Counted from the first letter of the stretch, positions 27,301 to 34,830 are shown. The stretch is DNA of 64,000 nucleotides from Telluribacter sp035998675 (GCF_035998675.1 NZ_DASYHI010000005.1:40626-104625), one strand, 5' to 3'. The notes: a model not told the origin generated them from the sequence alone. Translations and numbers: made by a program.

Positions 27301-27897
27301 ACTCTGTCCAAAGTCATCAGCTCATCTGAGCGGATGTCATTGCTGATCAAGGACTTGCTCGAGTATTCCCGTCTGCTCAAATCCGAGATAAAAATACTTG
27401 CCACCCCGCTCACCGAAGTACTTGAAAAGGTAGTAGATGATTTTGAACTGACCATTGAGGAAAAACAGGCCCGGATCGAATTAGGGGAACTCCCCACCAT
27501 AGAAGCGGTACCCCTGCAGATGAATCAGCTGTTTTATAATTTATTAAATAACGCCCTTAAGTTTACCAGGGAAAGCGTACCGCCGGTTATATCCATTCAG
27601 TGCAGAAGGCTCTCGGAGCAGGAAGTGCAACACCACCAGCTGCCGCCTGTCCAGTGTCCCTACTACGACATCACCTTTACCGACAACGGTATTGGCTTCA
27701 GCCCTGAATACGCCGAGCGTATCTTTGAGGTATTCAAGCGTCTGCACACCCGGGCGGTTTATCCCGGTTCGGGAATAGGGCTGGCGTTGTGCCGTCGGAT
27801 TGTGCAAAACCATCAGGGGTACCTGTACGCCGAATCAGAGGAGGATAAAGGCTCTGTATTCCACGTAATTCTGCCGCAAAAGCAGATAGAGGAATAA
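24385..27897 (+). CDS. Multi-PAS soluble sensor histidine kinase
   Basis: Sensor kinase of 1170 aa with no transmembrane segment, so it probably reads cytoplasmic signals. About seven PAS/PAC units fill residues 25-905; several end in the PAC-type SISDISERIE, IMDITEEKRK, IIQDITAEVA and TSQDITAQRL. PAS units 5 and 6 are recent duplicates (FRNIIAQAPVAIGVFRG versus FRNLIIDAPMATAVYAG, both with an LWGK and a PE-x-G motif). The kinase core follows a coiled linker: H-box YVASHDLQEPLRK (His944), N-box LFYNLLNNALKF, G1 TDNGIGFSPEYAERIF, and G2 GSGIGLALCRRIV. No response regulator is adjacent. The gene stands alone, converging with the NUDIX regulator gene three bases after its stop. Confidence 0.93.
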   Translation: MTNRDYSFEGPAAKAQTTASTGAPREAFWDWDVASDRIWWNEGFTTLFGYNAKELKPGAETWNNCVHPEDRERVLISINKVIEKGGTEWSEEYRFRRADGSYAYVFDRGYTIQIDQKPVRMVGSISDISERIELRKAQQQSEDWMRFALEAAELGTWTYNPATGAEVWDDRCREIFGVPKGSGPAQNGYTMQQVHPDDADRLWKTVQAAMDPVTGGSYHSDHRIIDATTGKVKWVRSRGKAFFTSEGVPYSFAGTIMDITEEKRKEAALANVEKRFQAGFDNASLGIVIADLSGKLILVNKAFNRMIGYAQEELYQGWFTEITHPDDLDKSKEQVQRLMTGEADSFFLEKRYLHKEGRVIWATIHTTLLFDEQGNRDCFFSIIQDITAEVALREEQRKLLALVENSVELMSILELDGRNSYINKAGMDMLGFENEQEVLETSISALHAPEHFELVEKEVLPSLMEKGRWSGSMLVRHLKTGEIFPVYNNTIRIDDPLTGQPLAVGAVMRDMRPELAAQEALITSEERFRNIIAQAPVAIGVFRGLDMVIESANEPILELWGKGPEIIGKPLLQALPEIKGQGFMELLEGVYTTGKPFFGYEILARLNRRNQLEDCYFNFVYAPLREAGNTITGVTVIGSEVTQQVVTKRELEVSEKRFRNLIIDAPMATAVYAGQDMVIQLANEAMLKLWGKDESVIGKKIAEAIPELEGQPFLGKLAQVYRSGQEYHGKEDKADLVVDGKLQSFYFNYTYKPLHDADGKVYAILNMAVDITYQVEARKQLMEVEESLREAIDLAELGTWSIYPLTGKIEYSERVKEWIGVIDREVTLEDIAMSTHEKDRARTSEISQRELAPEGSGKLDMEYTIVNRQTGQERILHTQARALFNEEGQVYLMRGTSQDITAQRLTQQELERQVELRTEQLQKSNNYLLQSNQELEQYAYVASHDLQEPLRKIRIFSDMLGNMKGLSEEAKDTLSKVISSSERMSLLIKDLLEYSRLLKSEIKILATPLTEVLEKVVDDFELTIEEKQARIELGELPTIEAVPLQMNQLFYNLLNNALKFTRESVPPVISIQCRRLSEQEVQHHQLPPVQCPYYDITFTDNGIGFSPEYAERIFEVFKRLHTRAVYPGSGIGLALCRRIVQNHQGYLYAESEEDKGSVFHVILPQKQIEE

Positions 27898-27900
27898 CGA

Positions 27901-28668
27901 CTACCACCCACCCTGCAGACCTTGCTGCAGGGCCTGCTGGTACTTTTCCTGATTGAAGCGATACAGGTAGGGGGCTTTGTGGGCAACGCCGCTGCGGCGC
28001 TCGTCCAGCCGTTCCAGTATATCATAGGTCAGCATTTTCCGTTGAAAATTCCGGCGGTCCAGTTGCTTACCCAGAATAGTTTCGTAGAGTTTCTGTAGTT
28101 CGGGCATCGTAAATTTTTCGGCCAGCAGGTTGTACCCAATGGGCTGGTAGGCCAGCTGCAGCCGCAGGGCTTCCAGCGCCTTATCCAAAATCTGATTGTG
28201 GTCCTGCATGAGCGCGGGTACCTGCTGAAGATCCCACCATTCACAGGCGTCGGAGTTGTTGTCGGGGCGGGGCGTAGCACTGGAATACTCCACCAGCGCG
28301 TAAAAGCCCAGCGTCATGAACCGCTGCAGAAACCAGTGACTTCCGTCGAAAGGTACCTGTCTCTTTTTCAGTAATTCAGCATTAAAGTCGTGCTTTGAGC
28401 GGCCAGGTTGGCCAAATAAGTGGAACTGTCGCAGGAAAATATTATCCAGTCCCGTACGGGACTGGAGTACCCGTGTAGCCGCGTCTTCCACATCTTCTTC
28501 TTTCAGTACAAATCCTCCGGGTAAAGCCCAAATATCTATGTGCTTCATTTTGAGCAAGAGTACCTTAAGTTGGTTCTCGTGGAATCCAAAAATGACACAG
28601 TCGACCGAAAAACCGGGGTGAAACAGCTCCTGACCCAGTTCCAGTATATCTTCTTTTGCTTTGTCCAC
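27901..28668 (-). CDS. NUDIX-domain transcriptional regulator (NrtR/AraR-like)
   Basis: Probable DNA-binding regulator whose NUDIX domain serves as ligand sensor. The domain (FSVDCVIFGFHENQLKVLLL, then GGFVLKEEDVEDAATRVLQS) has the NUDIX box fold, but the catalytic REUXEE core reads RVLQSR, so hydrolysis is unlikely. The C-terminal winged helix (FTMPELQKLYETILGKQLDR, RNFQRKML) is the DNA-binding half seen in NrtR and in the Bacteroidota arabinose regulator AraR. The open frame reaches 28782, but those extra 38 residues lack family character and would leave only 30 bp to the divergent gene. I therefore place the start at the GTG at 28668, with moderate certainty. It may control the neighbouring isomerase-like gene; that is inference from divergence. 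Confidence 0.82.
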   Translation of the reverse strand: MDKAKEDILELGQELFHPGFSVDCVIFGFHENQLKVLLLKMKHIDIWALPGGFVLKEEDVEDAATRVLQSRTGLDNIFLRQFHLFGQPGRSKHDFNAELLKKRQVPFDGSHWFLQRFMTLGFYALVEYSSATPRPDNNSDACEWWDLQQVPALMQDHNQILDKALEALRLQLAYQPIGYNLLAEKFTMPELQKLYETILGKQLDRRNFQRKMLTYDILERLDERRSGVAHKAPYLYRFNQEKYQQALQQGLQGGW

Positions 28669-28812
28669 TACCTTATTGCGAAGAGGTTTAAAATTATTAG
28701 AACTCAATTTTAACAATTTAAAATTAAAGTACGAACTTTGTGTCCAAATTACGCAATGAAATTGTCTAATTAACCAGTTCAAGCTCAGTCCTTACTTTAC
28801 CATTTACTAAGT

Positions 28813-29790
28813 ATGCAAAATAGAAGAGATTTTCTCAAAAACGCAGGCGCTGTTGCCCTAGGTGGCCTGACTCTGCCTCAGCTGTCTCAGGCGACTAATT
28901 TGTTCGGTATAAGCGCTCCCAAGCCCATAGGTATTCAGTTGTTTACCCTGTTCCGCCCCATGAACGAGGACCCCAAAGGTACCCTGGAAAAGGTAGCGGC
29001 GGTGGGCTACAAGGAAATAGAGTCGGCTTTCAGCACCCGCGGAGGGTACTATGGGTATAAACCCAAGGAATTCAAAGCTCTCGTGGAAGACCTGGGTATG
29101 ACCTGGCGGGCCCACCACGCCGGAGGCGCTCCGTTCCGCCGTCCGGCACCGGCTCCCGGAGCGGCGGCTCCCGGAGCACCGGCTCCCGCAGGGGCGCCTG
29201 CCGGTAACAACCAGCAGCGCCCTATGAACATGCCGCCCATGCTCAACCTGCGCGATAACTACCAGCAGCTCGTAGACGAAGCGGCGGAAGCCGGGCTGTC
29301 GTACCTGGTATGTGCCAGCACGCCGGTAGGTACTTTAGAAGAAATCAATAACTCTATTGCAGTATTTCAGAAGACAGGGGAAGCGGCCAAAAAAGCGGGC
29401 ATCGGCTTTGCCTACCACAACCACGCTACCGAGTTTGACGGCGTGGAAAGTGCTGGTGGTAAGACTCCTTATGAGCTCATCCTGTCGCAGACGGACAAGG
29501 ACCTGGTGAAGATGGAGCTGGACCTGGCCTGGGCTACCAAGGCCGGTAAAGACCCCGTGGAGCTGTTTAAGCAGCAGCCGGGCCGCTTCCCGCTCTGGCA
29601 CGTAAAAGATATAAAGCAGGACCTCAAAACGATTACTGAAGTAGGTACCGGCGTTGTAGACTTTAAGCGCATCTTTGCCGCCGCTGACTTAGCTGGTATG
29701 AAGTACTTCTTCGTGGAGCAGGACATGGCGCCTCAGCCCATTGAGAACATTACTACCAGCTACCAAAACCTGAAAAAGGTTGTGGCGTAA
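28813..29790 (+). CDS. Exported sugar phosphate isomerase/epimerase-like TIM-barrel protein
   Basis: Xylose-isomerase-like TIM barrel of 325 aa, exported by a Tat signal (twin arginine in NRRDFLKNAGAVALGG). Seen: KPIGIQLFTLFRPM, VGYKEIESAF, FAYHNHATEF, KMELDLAWATKAGKDPVEL, and FPLWHVKDIK, giving the usual metal-site acidic and histidine residues. Export is informative: true sugar phosphates are not expected in the periplasm, so the substrate is likely a free or oxidised sugar. An unusual Ala/Pro/Gly-rich insertion occupies about residues 110-140 (RRPAPAPGAAAPGAPAPAGA). Related exported proteins act with Gfo/Idh oxidoreductases in 3-keto-sugar pathways, and three such oxidoreductases lie at 35-43 kb. 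It is followed 54 bp later by an alpha/beta hydrolase gene in the same direction. Confidence 0.87.
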   Translation: MQNRRDFLKNAGAVALGGLTLPQLSQATNLFGISAPKPIGIQLFTLFRPMNEDPKGTLEKVAAVGYKEIESAFSTRGGYYGYKPKEFKALVEDLGMTWRAHHAGGAPFRRPAPAPGAAAPGAPAPAGAPAGNNQQRPMNMPPMLNLRDNYQQLVDEAAEAGLSYLVCASTPVGTLEEINNSIAVFQKTGEAAKKAGIGFAYHNHATEFDGVESAGGKTPYELILSQTDKDLVKMELDLAWATKAGKDPVELFKQQPGRFPLWHVKDIKQDLKTITEVGTGVVDFKRIFAAADLAGMKYFFVEQDMAPQPIENITTSYQNLKKVVA

Positions 29791-29844
29791 AGCTTTACCC
29801 GTACTTCTAAATTCAACAAATCAGCTTTAACTTTTAAATAATCC

Positions 29845-30618
29845 ATGAATACAAAAAGACTCTTGTTCGTAGCTACCCTGCTGCTGTGCCTGTCTATGGT
29901 GCCTTTTACCGATGCTACGGCTCAGGCTGCTAAGGGCAAACAACCTACTTATGTGCTAGTACACGGTGCCTGGGGTGGTAGCTGGGCCTTCAAGAAAGTA
30001 GATTCCATGCTGACGGCGAAAGGGTACCTGGTATATCGTCCTTCGCTAACGGGACAAGGCGAGCGGGTACACCTGGCTTCGCAGGACATTAACCTCACTA
30101 CCCACATCAACGACGTGGTGAACATGATCTTATTCGAAGACCTGCACGATGTAATCCTGATGGGCCATAGCTACGGTGGCATGGTAGTAACCGGCGTAGC
30201 CGACCGCGTACCCGACCGGATTAAGCGACTGGTGTACCTGGATGCCTTCGTACCCAACGATGGGGAAAGTGCTTTCAGCGCCCAGGGCAGCCAGGCGGAT
30301 GGTATGAAACGAATGGAAAAGGATGGCTTTCTCGTACCAGCCTGGGTAAAGGCCGACCAGAAGCCTCCGATGGATGTACCCCATCCTATCAAAACCCTCA
30401 CGGAGCCTATCTCGCTGAAAAATGCGGCGGCGCGTCAGATCCCGGCTACGTACATCCTGACCGTTGATCCCGGCAAAAAGCCCGAAGAGGATGGTTTCTT
30501 TAAATATTCCGAACGCGCCAAACAACGCGGCTGGAACCACATCCAAATGACCGCCGACCACAACCCCCAGTGGTCCAAACCCGCAGAGCTGGCAGAGTTA
30601 CTGGATAAAGCGAAGTAG
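29845..30618 (+). CDS. Exported alpha/beta-hydrolase (esterase)
   Basis: Serine hydrolase of 257 aa with a Sec signal peptide (LLFVATLLLCLSMVPFTDAT). Oxyanion-hole motif VLVHGAWGGSW, nucleophile elbow GHSYGG (Ser109) and the C-terminal catalytic His239 (ADHNPQWSKP) are present; an Asp in LTVDPGKKPEED may complete the triad. The HGAWGGSW opening is typical of the salicylate esterase / hydroxynitrile-lyase-like branch, though the natural substrate is unknown. It is probably co-transcribed with the upstream sugar isomerase-like gene, and a 19-bp perfect hairpin 16 bp after the stop ends the unit. Confidence 0.88.
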   Translation: MNTKRLLFVATLLLCLSMVPFTDATAQAAKGKQPTYVLVHGAWGGSWAFKKVDSMLTAKGYLVYRPSLTGQGERVHLASQDINLTTHINDVVNMILFEDLHDVILMGHSYGGMVVTGVADRVPDRIKRLVYLDAFVPNDGESAFSAQGSQADGMKRMEKDGFLVPAWVKADQKPPMDVPHPIKTLTEPISLKNAAARQIPATYILTVDPGKKPEEDGFFKYSERAKQRGWNHIQMTADHNPQWSKPAELAELLDKAK

Positions 30619-30634
30619 CGTGCTGTTTACCTAA

Positions 30635-30678
30635 AACAGAAAGTCCCCAAGGCGCTGGTGCCTTGGGGACTTTCTGTT
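30635..30678 (+). terminator. Strong hairpin terminator
   Basis: Perfect 19-bp inverted repeat (arms 30635-30653 and 30660-30678) around a 6-nt loop, 16 bp downstream of the hydrolase stop codon. The 3' arm ends in a U-rich stretch. The stem is unusually long for a simple terminator. Confidence 0.8.
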
Positions 30679-30937
30679 AATTCTTACTTATAGCTTTTGT
30701 TTTGGCTCTTCCGGGTAATGCTGTTGCTTGCCCTCCTCCGCCGGGCGGGCGGCGCTCTCCCCACGCCTCCTTACCCTGCGGGCCTGCGCGGGGCTCACGC
30801 ACAAATGTCCACAGGCTAAAGTCAGCTTAGGGGAGAGCTGAGAAATTTGACAGAGTGCATTAGTAAGAAAAGAGATACATATTTAAAAAAACCATAAGTA
30901 CTATCTCTACTTAACATGAACTATGCAATCTCTAACA

Positions 30938-31038
30938 GCCCTCTCATAAGCCGCGGCTCGGGCCGCCCCGCTATATTTATGGCCAGTGTGCGGCTGGCAA
31001 GCGCAGGGCCATAAATATGCCAGCGGTGTTGAGAGGGC
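30938..31038. repeat. Nested inverted repeats / structured element
   Basis: Outer arms GCCCTCTCA (30938-30946) and TGAGAGGGC (31030-31038) enclose a second stem. Its core, ATATTTATGGCC (30973-30984) against GGCCATAAATAT (31007-31018), is a perfect 12-bp repeat, extended by CCGCT/AGCGG with a 3-nt bulge. An additional GGAGG-AGCG-CCTCC hairpin lies at 31050-31063. The compound fold suggests an RNA or a REP/MITE-type remnant; no family could be assigned. Confidence 0.6.
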
Positions 31039-31144
31039 GGGGCCCGCCCGGAGGAGCGCCTCCCGGCCGTGAGGGCGAAAGCGGGCAGTACCCAAAGGAT
31101 TTAGATTTTAACTTAAAACTCCATAAGCTTACATTAAAAACCCA

Positions 31145-32017
31145 TCAAGGAATAACACTCCCGTTCTCCCTAAGTACCTTATGAAAAAACAGTACGTGAT
31201 AGGGGAGAGAATTTTCCCAGTAGTCCCAGGTATGGCCGCCGGGGCGCTCGATGTAATCATGGGGTGTTTTGTTATACACCAGCCGGCGGTGTAACTCACG
31301 GTTGGGCTCAATCAGAAAGTCATCTACCCCACAATCAATAATCAGCCTTACATCATTGGTCTTCATTTTCTCCGCCATGTACACGACCGAATGTGCGGCA
31401 TACTGGTCAGGCGTGGCTCCCTTAGGCCCCAGGATGCGCTCAAATCCGGGAGCAATCTGCTTGGCAAACTCAGGAGTTATTTTCCAGGTATCAGCGTTCA
31501 GATCCAGCGCTCCGCTCATACTACCGGCGGCGCAGTACAATTCCGGGTGCCGCCCCGACAGCAACAGCGCACCGTGGCCACCCATGCTGAGGCCCGTAAT
31601 AACCCGCCCCTTGCGGTCGCGGATGGTGCGGTAGGTCTTATCAATCTTCTCTACGACTTCTTTGGTGATGTAGGTTTCAAACTGGTTGTCTTTCTGAATC
31701 GGGCTGTCCAGGTACCCGCCCAGCCGTTCGCCCTCGGGGGTTATGATAATCAGGTTGTACTGGTCGGCCAGCTTGTGCAGCAACATTTTGTCGGGCGTAT
31801 TGGATAGCCAGTCGCTGAAACGCCCGCCGCCCCCGTGTAGCAGGTACAGTACCGGGTACGGTTTGGTACTATTAGCGTAGGAATTGGGTAGTACCACCGC
31901 GGCCTTGTAGGTCTTGCCCATGGCGGCGCTGGGTATATCCAGCGAGTCTACCTTCGCCCCAAAAGAAAAGGTAGACAAGCCCAGCAGGCTGACGAGAAAG
32001 AGGTGTACGAGTTTCAT
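31145..32017 (-). CDS. Exported esterase, PF00756-type (CE1/esterase D-like)
   Basis: Single-domain alpha/beta hydrolase of 290 aa with a Sec signal (LVHLFLVSLLGLSTFSFG). Catalytic features: HGGGGRFSDW oxyanion region, nucleophile elbow GLSMGGHGAL, acid in IDCGVDDFL, and histidine in PGGHTWDYW. This is the esterase family that includes acetylxylan and feruloyl esterases and S-formylglutathione hydrolase; export argues for glycan deacylation. The open frame extends to 32152, but that extension runs through REP-like GC palindromes and would place a poor sequence ahead of a normal signal peptide, so the ATG at 32017 is preferred. First of three related esterases in this cluster by position, last in transcription order. 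Confidence 0.88.
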   Translation of the reverse strand: MKLVHLFLVSLLGLSTFSFGAKVDSLDIPSAAMGKTYKAAVVLPNSYANSTKPYPVLYLLHGGGGRFSDWLSNTPDKMLLHKLADQYNLIIITPEGERLGGYLDSPIQKDNQFETYITKEVVEKIDKTYRTIRDRKGRVITGLSMGGHGALLLSGRHPELYCAAGSMSGALDLNADTWKITPEFAKQIAPGFERILGPKGATPDQYAAHSVVYMAEKMKTNDVRLIIDCGVDDFLIEPNRELHRRLVYNKTPHDYIERPGGHTWDYWENSLPYHVLFFHKVLRENGSVIP

Positions 32018-32050
32018 TATTTTATTCAGTAGTGTACGAAAGATTGTAAA

Positions 32051-32240
32051 TCCAGCCCCAGCGACGGCGGCCGCTGCCGGGCGAAAGCTCAGTAGAAATG
32101 GGTAGACAGAGTAGATTTTAGCCCCATCGGCGGCCGCCGCGCGGGGCGTCACATGTAAGGCCAGGTGTCGCCCCGATGGGGGCTTAAAACTCTCATAGTC
32201 AATAATCTGCTACTAAGGTTATGCCCCTCCGGGGCCGCTT
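32051..32240. repeat. Cluster of REP-like GC palindromes
   Basis: Between two esterase genes. One element near 32116-32147 (TTTTAGCCCCATCGG, GC-rich insert, GGGGCGTCACA) and one near 32165-32188 (TGTCGCCCCGATGGGGGCTT) are the same unit in opposite orientation. A third palindrome (GCCCCTCCGGGGC) lies at 32223-32235, and another GC-rich dyad at about 32051-32085. The same family recurs at 33488-33558. Confidence 0.7.
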
Positions 32241-32298
32241 TTATACCAAATATAAATCCTTCGTACACCATTGTTACTTTATTCAGCATGTGATTCCA

Positions 32299-33468
32299 TT
32301 ACTTAAATAGTACTTGCGCGTACTCATTGAGGTACTGCCGCCAGTTAATCCAGGTGTGGCCACCTTCGGTTTCTTTGTACTGGTACTTGATCTGGTTCTT
32401 GTCCAGCAGGGACTTGGTCTTATTGCTGGCATCCATCAGGAAATCATCCTTACCAATCTGCAGCAGGAACAGCTTCTTGTTCTTATTGAAGTTCGGGTCT
32501 TTAAGCGCCTTGGCGTATTTATTTTCGGCTACATCAATGGTAGGACCGAAGAAGCCAGAGCTCCACACGCCTACGTAGTTGAACAGGTCGGGATTGGAGA
32601 GGGCCAGATCCAGTGTCTGCAGACCACCCATGGATAGTCCGGCAATGGCGCGGTTTTCGCGTCCGGACAATACGCGGTAGGTTTTCTCGACATAGGGCAT
32701 TACTTCCTTAGTCAGCTCGGCCGTGTACAAGTCGGTCATCTTGTTCATACGGTCGGTCTGAGCGGTACCCGCCGGGAAAGCCGAAGCGGGCATACTGCCG
32801 TTGGGCATTACCACAATCATGGGCTTTGCTTTGCCGGAAGCAATCAGATTGTCGAGAATAAAGCTGGCGCGGCCAATGGAGTTCCAGCCCGAGTCGTCGT
32901 CGCCACCGCCGTGCAGCAGGTAAAACACGGGGTACTTCGAAGTACCTTTCTCGTAGCCGGGAGGCGTGTACACGTGCATGCGCCGCATCATATCCAGGTT
33001 GCCGGACTTGTACCATACCTGCCGTACCTCGCCGTGGGGTACCTCTTTGTTCTCCTGAAAAGCATTTTCGGCACCGGGTACTATCATCACGTTTTCCAGA
33101 CTATTGATGCCCTGCTTAATGACCGCGTTCTTGGGGTCAACGGTACGTACGCCGTCCACCATCAGGGTGTAGGTGTAGTAGTCGGGCCGGAGCGCTCCGG
33201 TTGTTACCGACCACACACCATTATCACTTTTGGTCAGCGGGAGGGGCTTGCCGGGTGAGAAATCACCGGATACGGTTACCTCGCTGGCTTTGGGCGCGTA
33301 AATGCTGATAGTCGCTTTTTTATCGCCCGATACCCGGGGCGACTGTAGGGTATCGTTGGGAGTCGGCTGCCGCTGCTGGTTTTGGGCGGTTGCCTTGGGG
33401 GTACCTGCCAGTGCCACGGCTGTCAGGCTCATGACCAGGGTTAAGGATAGCTTTTTTGTCAGGTTCAT
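32299..33468 (-). CDS. Exported esterase with N-terminal E-set/CBM48-like domain
   Basis: 389-aa secreted enzyme with two domains. After the signal peptide (LSLTLVMSLTAVALAGTPKA), residues about 50-140 form an E-set/CBM48-like sandwich (ISIYAPKASEVTVSGDF, VWSVTTGALRPDYYTYTLMV, DGVRTVDPKN). The catalytic esterase domain carries FYLLHGGGDDDSGW, AGLSMGGLQTLDLAL, QIGKDDFLMDAS and EGGHTWINWR, so nucleophile, acid and His are all present. This layout is that of feruloyl/acetylxylan esterases encoded in Bacteroidota glycan loci. It is paralogous to the following gene, from which it is separated by 136 bp of REP-like palindromes rather than by a tight operon junction. Confidence 0.9.
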   Translation of the reverse strand: MNLTKKLSLTLVMSLTAVALAGTPKATAQNQQRQPTPNDTLQSPRVSGDKKATISIYAPKASEVTVSGDFSPGKPLPLTKSDNGVWSVTTGALRPDYYTYTLMVDGVRTVDPKNAVIKQGINSLENVMIVPGAENAFQENKEVPHGEVRQVWYKSGNLDMMRRMHVYTPPGYEKGTSKYPVFYLLHGGGDDDSGWNSIGRASFILDNLIASGKAKPMIVVMPNGSMPASAFPAGTAQTDRMNKMTDLYTAELTKEVMPYVEKTYRVLSGRENRAIAGLSMGGLQTLDLALSNPDLFNYVGVWSSGFFGPTIDVAENKYAKALKDPNFNKNKKLFLLQIGKDDFLMDASNKTKSLLDKNQIKYQYKETEGGHTWINWRQYLNEYAQVLFK

Positions 33469-33487
33469 ATGGGATAGGTTTGAAAGT

Positions 33488-33558
33488 GTCGCCCCTCTGG
33501 GGCTCTAAATGTTGATTAATTAGTTTTCTACTGAAGTGTAACCCCGCTGGGGTTATGC
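33488..33558. repeat. Two REP-like palindromes between esterase genes
   Basis: TGTCGCCCCTCTGGGGCT at about 33488-33505 and TGTAACCCCGCTGGGGTTA at about 33537-33555 share the TGT-n-n-CCCC/GGGG design of the elements at 32051-32240. They lie in the 5' region of the gene at 32299-33468. Confidence 0.7.
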
Positions 33559-33604
33559 TCTTTGGACTGATTTGGCTAACTATAAATACTCATAAACTCA
33601 TACA

Positions 33605-34795
33605 CTACTTCGCACTACTCCGCCACAGGTTAGGCAGGAACTGGTAGTACAGCAGGTGACGCCAGGTACCCCAGTCGTGCGAGCCGTCGCCACCGACGTA
33701 ATATTGGTGCTTCACGCCGCGTTTTTGCAGCGTCTCGTGCAGGGCCACCGCCCGTTTACCGATGGTTTCTACTTCACCGGTACCCTGGCCCAGAAACAGG
33801 TAGTCTACTTTTTTATTGACATCCGGGTCATTCAGAAAAGAAGCACTGGTTTTCTCCGCCTCAAAATCGCCCGCGCTCAGTACTCCAAACGAACTGAACA
33901 GGTCCAGATTCTTAAAGCCGACAAACTGTGTATGGCGACCACCCATGGAGAGTCCGGCCAGGGCGCGGCCCCGCCGGTCGGAGCGGGTGCTGTAGTTTTC
34001 GTCGACAAAGGGTACTATCTGCTTCCGGAGTTCCTGTTCAAATAAGTCAAACGTAAGCTCGGTGTGCTTTGGGTCGCCGCGGTGGATAACCTGGTTGTTG
34101 GGCATGGCGATAATCATGGGTACCGCTTTGCCTTCGGCAATAAGGTTATCCATGATGAAATTGGCCCGGCCGTCGAGGCTCCAGGTAGAGGCCAGCTCGC
34201 CGCTGCCACCCAGCAGGTACAGTACCGGGTACTTCTTCTTGGCATCGTAGCCAGGAGGCGTATAGACGTAAATTTCCCGTTCCCCATTCAGTACATCCGA
34301 GTGGTAAATGTGGCGGGTAACGGCGCCGTGGGGTACGGGTTTGGCATCGTAGTAAGCGGGACCTTTACCATGTACCACCAGATTACTCCAGCCGGGCTGG
34401 TCGGCGAAGCCGGTGAGGGTGTTATTAGGGTCGGGTACCGTCACGCCGTCAATGATGAACTTATACACATAGATATCCGGTTTAACCGGCCCCACTTTTA
34501 GCGTCCAGGTACCGTCGTCGCCTTTCTGGAAGGGTACGGGTGCTTTGGCTCCAAGCGCCAGGAGCATAGGGCCACCTGTGAGAGCTACTTCCCGGGCGTC
34601 GGGTGCTTTCAGCCGGAACGTTACGGTCTGGTCGTCGTGTACTTCGGGTGAAATAACACTGGCTCCGAAGGGAAGCAGGTTCCGGTCGTTCTTCTGCGGG
34701 TTCCAGTCGAGGTTGACGTGCGCCTGCTGTGCCTGTACCAGGCTGCTTCCAGCCAGCAACAACAGAGCGGGGAGTATTTTATGAAATAGATTCAT
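33605..34795 (-). CDS. Exported esterase with N-terminal E-set/CBM48-like domain, paralogue
   Basis: About 396 aa, with the same domain order as its neighbour: signal peptide (ILPALLLLAGSSLVQAQ), E-set domain (VTFRLKAPDAREVALTGG, then PVKPDIYVYKFIIDGVTVPD), and esterase domain with YLLGGSGELASTW, LAGLSMGGRHTQFVG and GDGSHDWGTWR. The oxyanion motif HGGG of the other two esterases is LGGS here, which may change acyl specificity. The open frame reaches 34858, but the predicted promoter -7 box at 34831-34838 lies within that extension, so the ATG at 34795 is the likely start. It begins the tandem esterase set in transcription order. Confidence 0.9.
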   Translation of the reverse strand: MNLFHKILPALLLLAGSSLVQAQQAHVNLDWNPQKNDRNLLPFGASVISPEVHDDQTVTFRLKAPDAREVALTGGPMLLALGAKAPVPFQKGDDGTWTLKVGPVKPDIYVYKFIIDGVTVPDPNNTLTGFADQPGWSNLVVHGKGPAYYDAKPVPHGAVTRHIYHSDVLNGEREIYVYTPPGYDAKKKYPVLYLLGGSGELASTWSLDGRANFIMDNLIAEGKAVPMIIAMPNNQVIHRGDPKHTELTFDLFEQELRKQIVPFVDENYSTRSDRRGRALAGLSMGGRHTQFVGFKNLDLFSSFGVLSAGDFEAEKTSASFLNDPDVNKKVDYLFLGQGTGEVETIGKRAVALHETLQKRGVKHQYYVGGDGSHDWGTWRHLLYYQFLPNLWRSSAK

Positions 34796-34830
34796 GATGG
34801 TAAGAGTTGAACGACCTGATAGCTTTGTGT

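Larger units (their letters stand above)
30619..31144. other. 526-bp non-coding region with GC-rich structured DNA
   Basis: Holds the terminator at 30635-30678, a 9-bp inverted repeat (GCTCTCCCC 30754-30762 with GGGGAGAGC 30830-30838), and the nested hairpins at 30938-31038. A GC-rich motif (TCCTCC then GGGCGGGC) near 30734-30750 recurs in inverted orientation near 31043-31056, so the block may be a degenerate, non-autonomous mobile element. No protein-coding frame here looks real. Confidence 0.6.

Noticed and set aside
30907..31095. 62-codon minus-strand frame
   Set aside because: It runs through GC-rich hairpins, has no start context or family signal, and is composed of Arg/Ala/Pro runs typical of structured DNA.
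32018..32152. 45-residue N-terminal extension of the esterase at 31145
   Set aside because: The extension is encoded by REP-like palindromes and precedes a complete Sec signal peptide starting at 32017.
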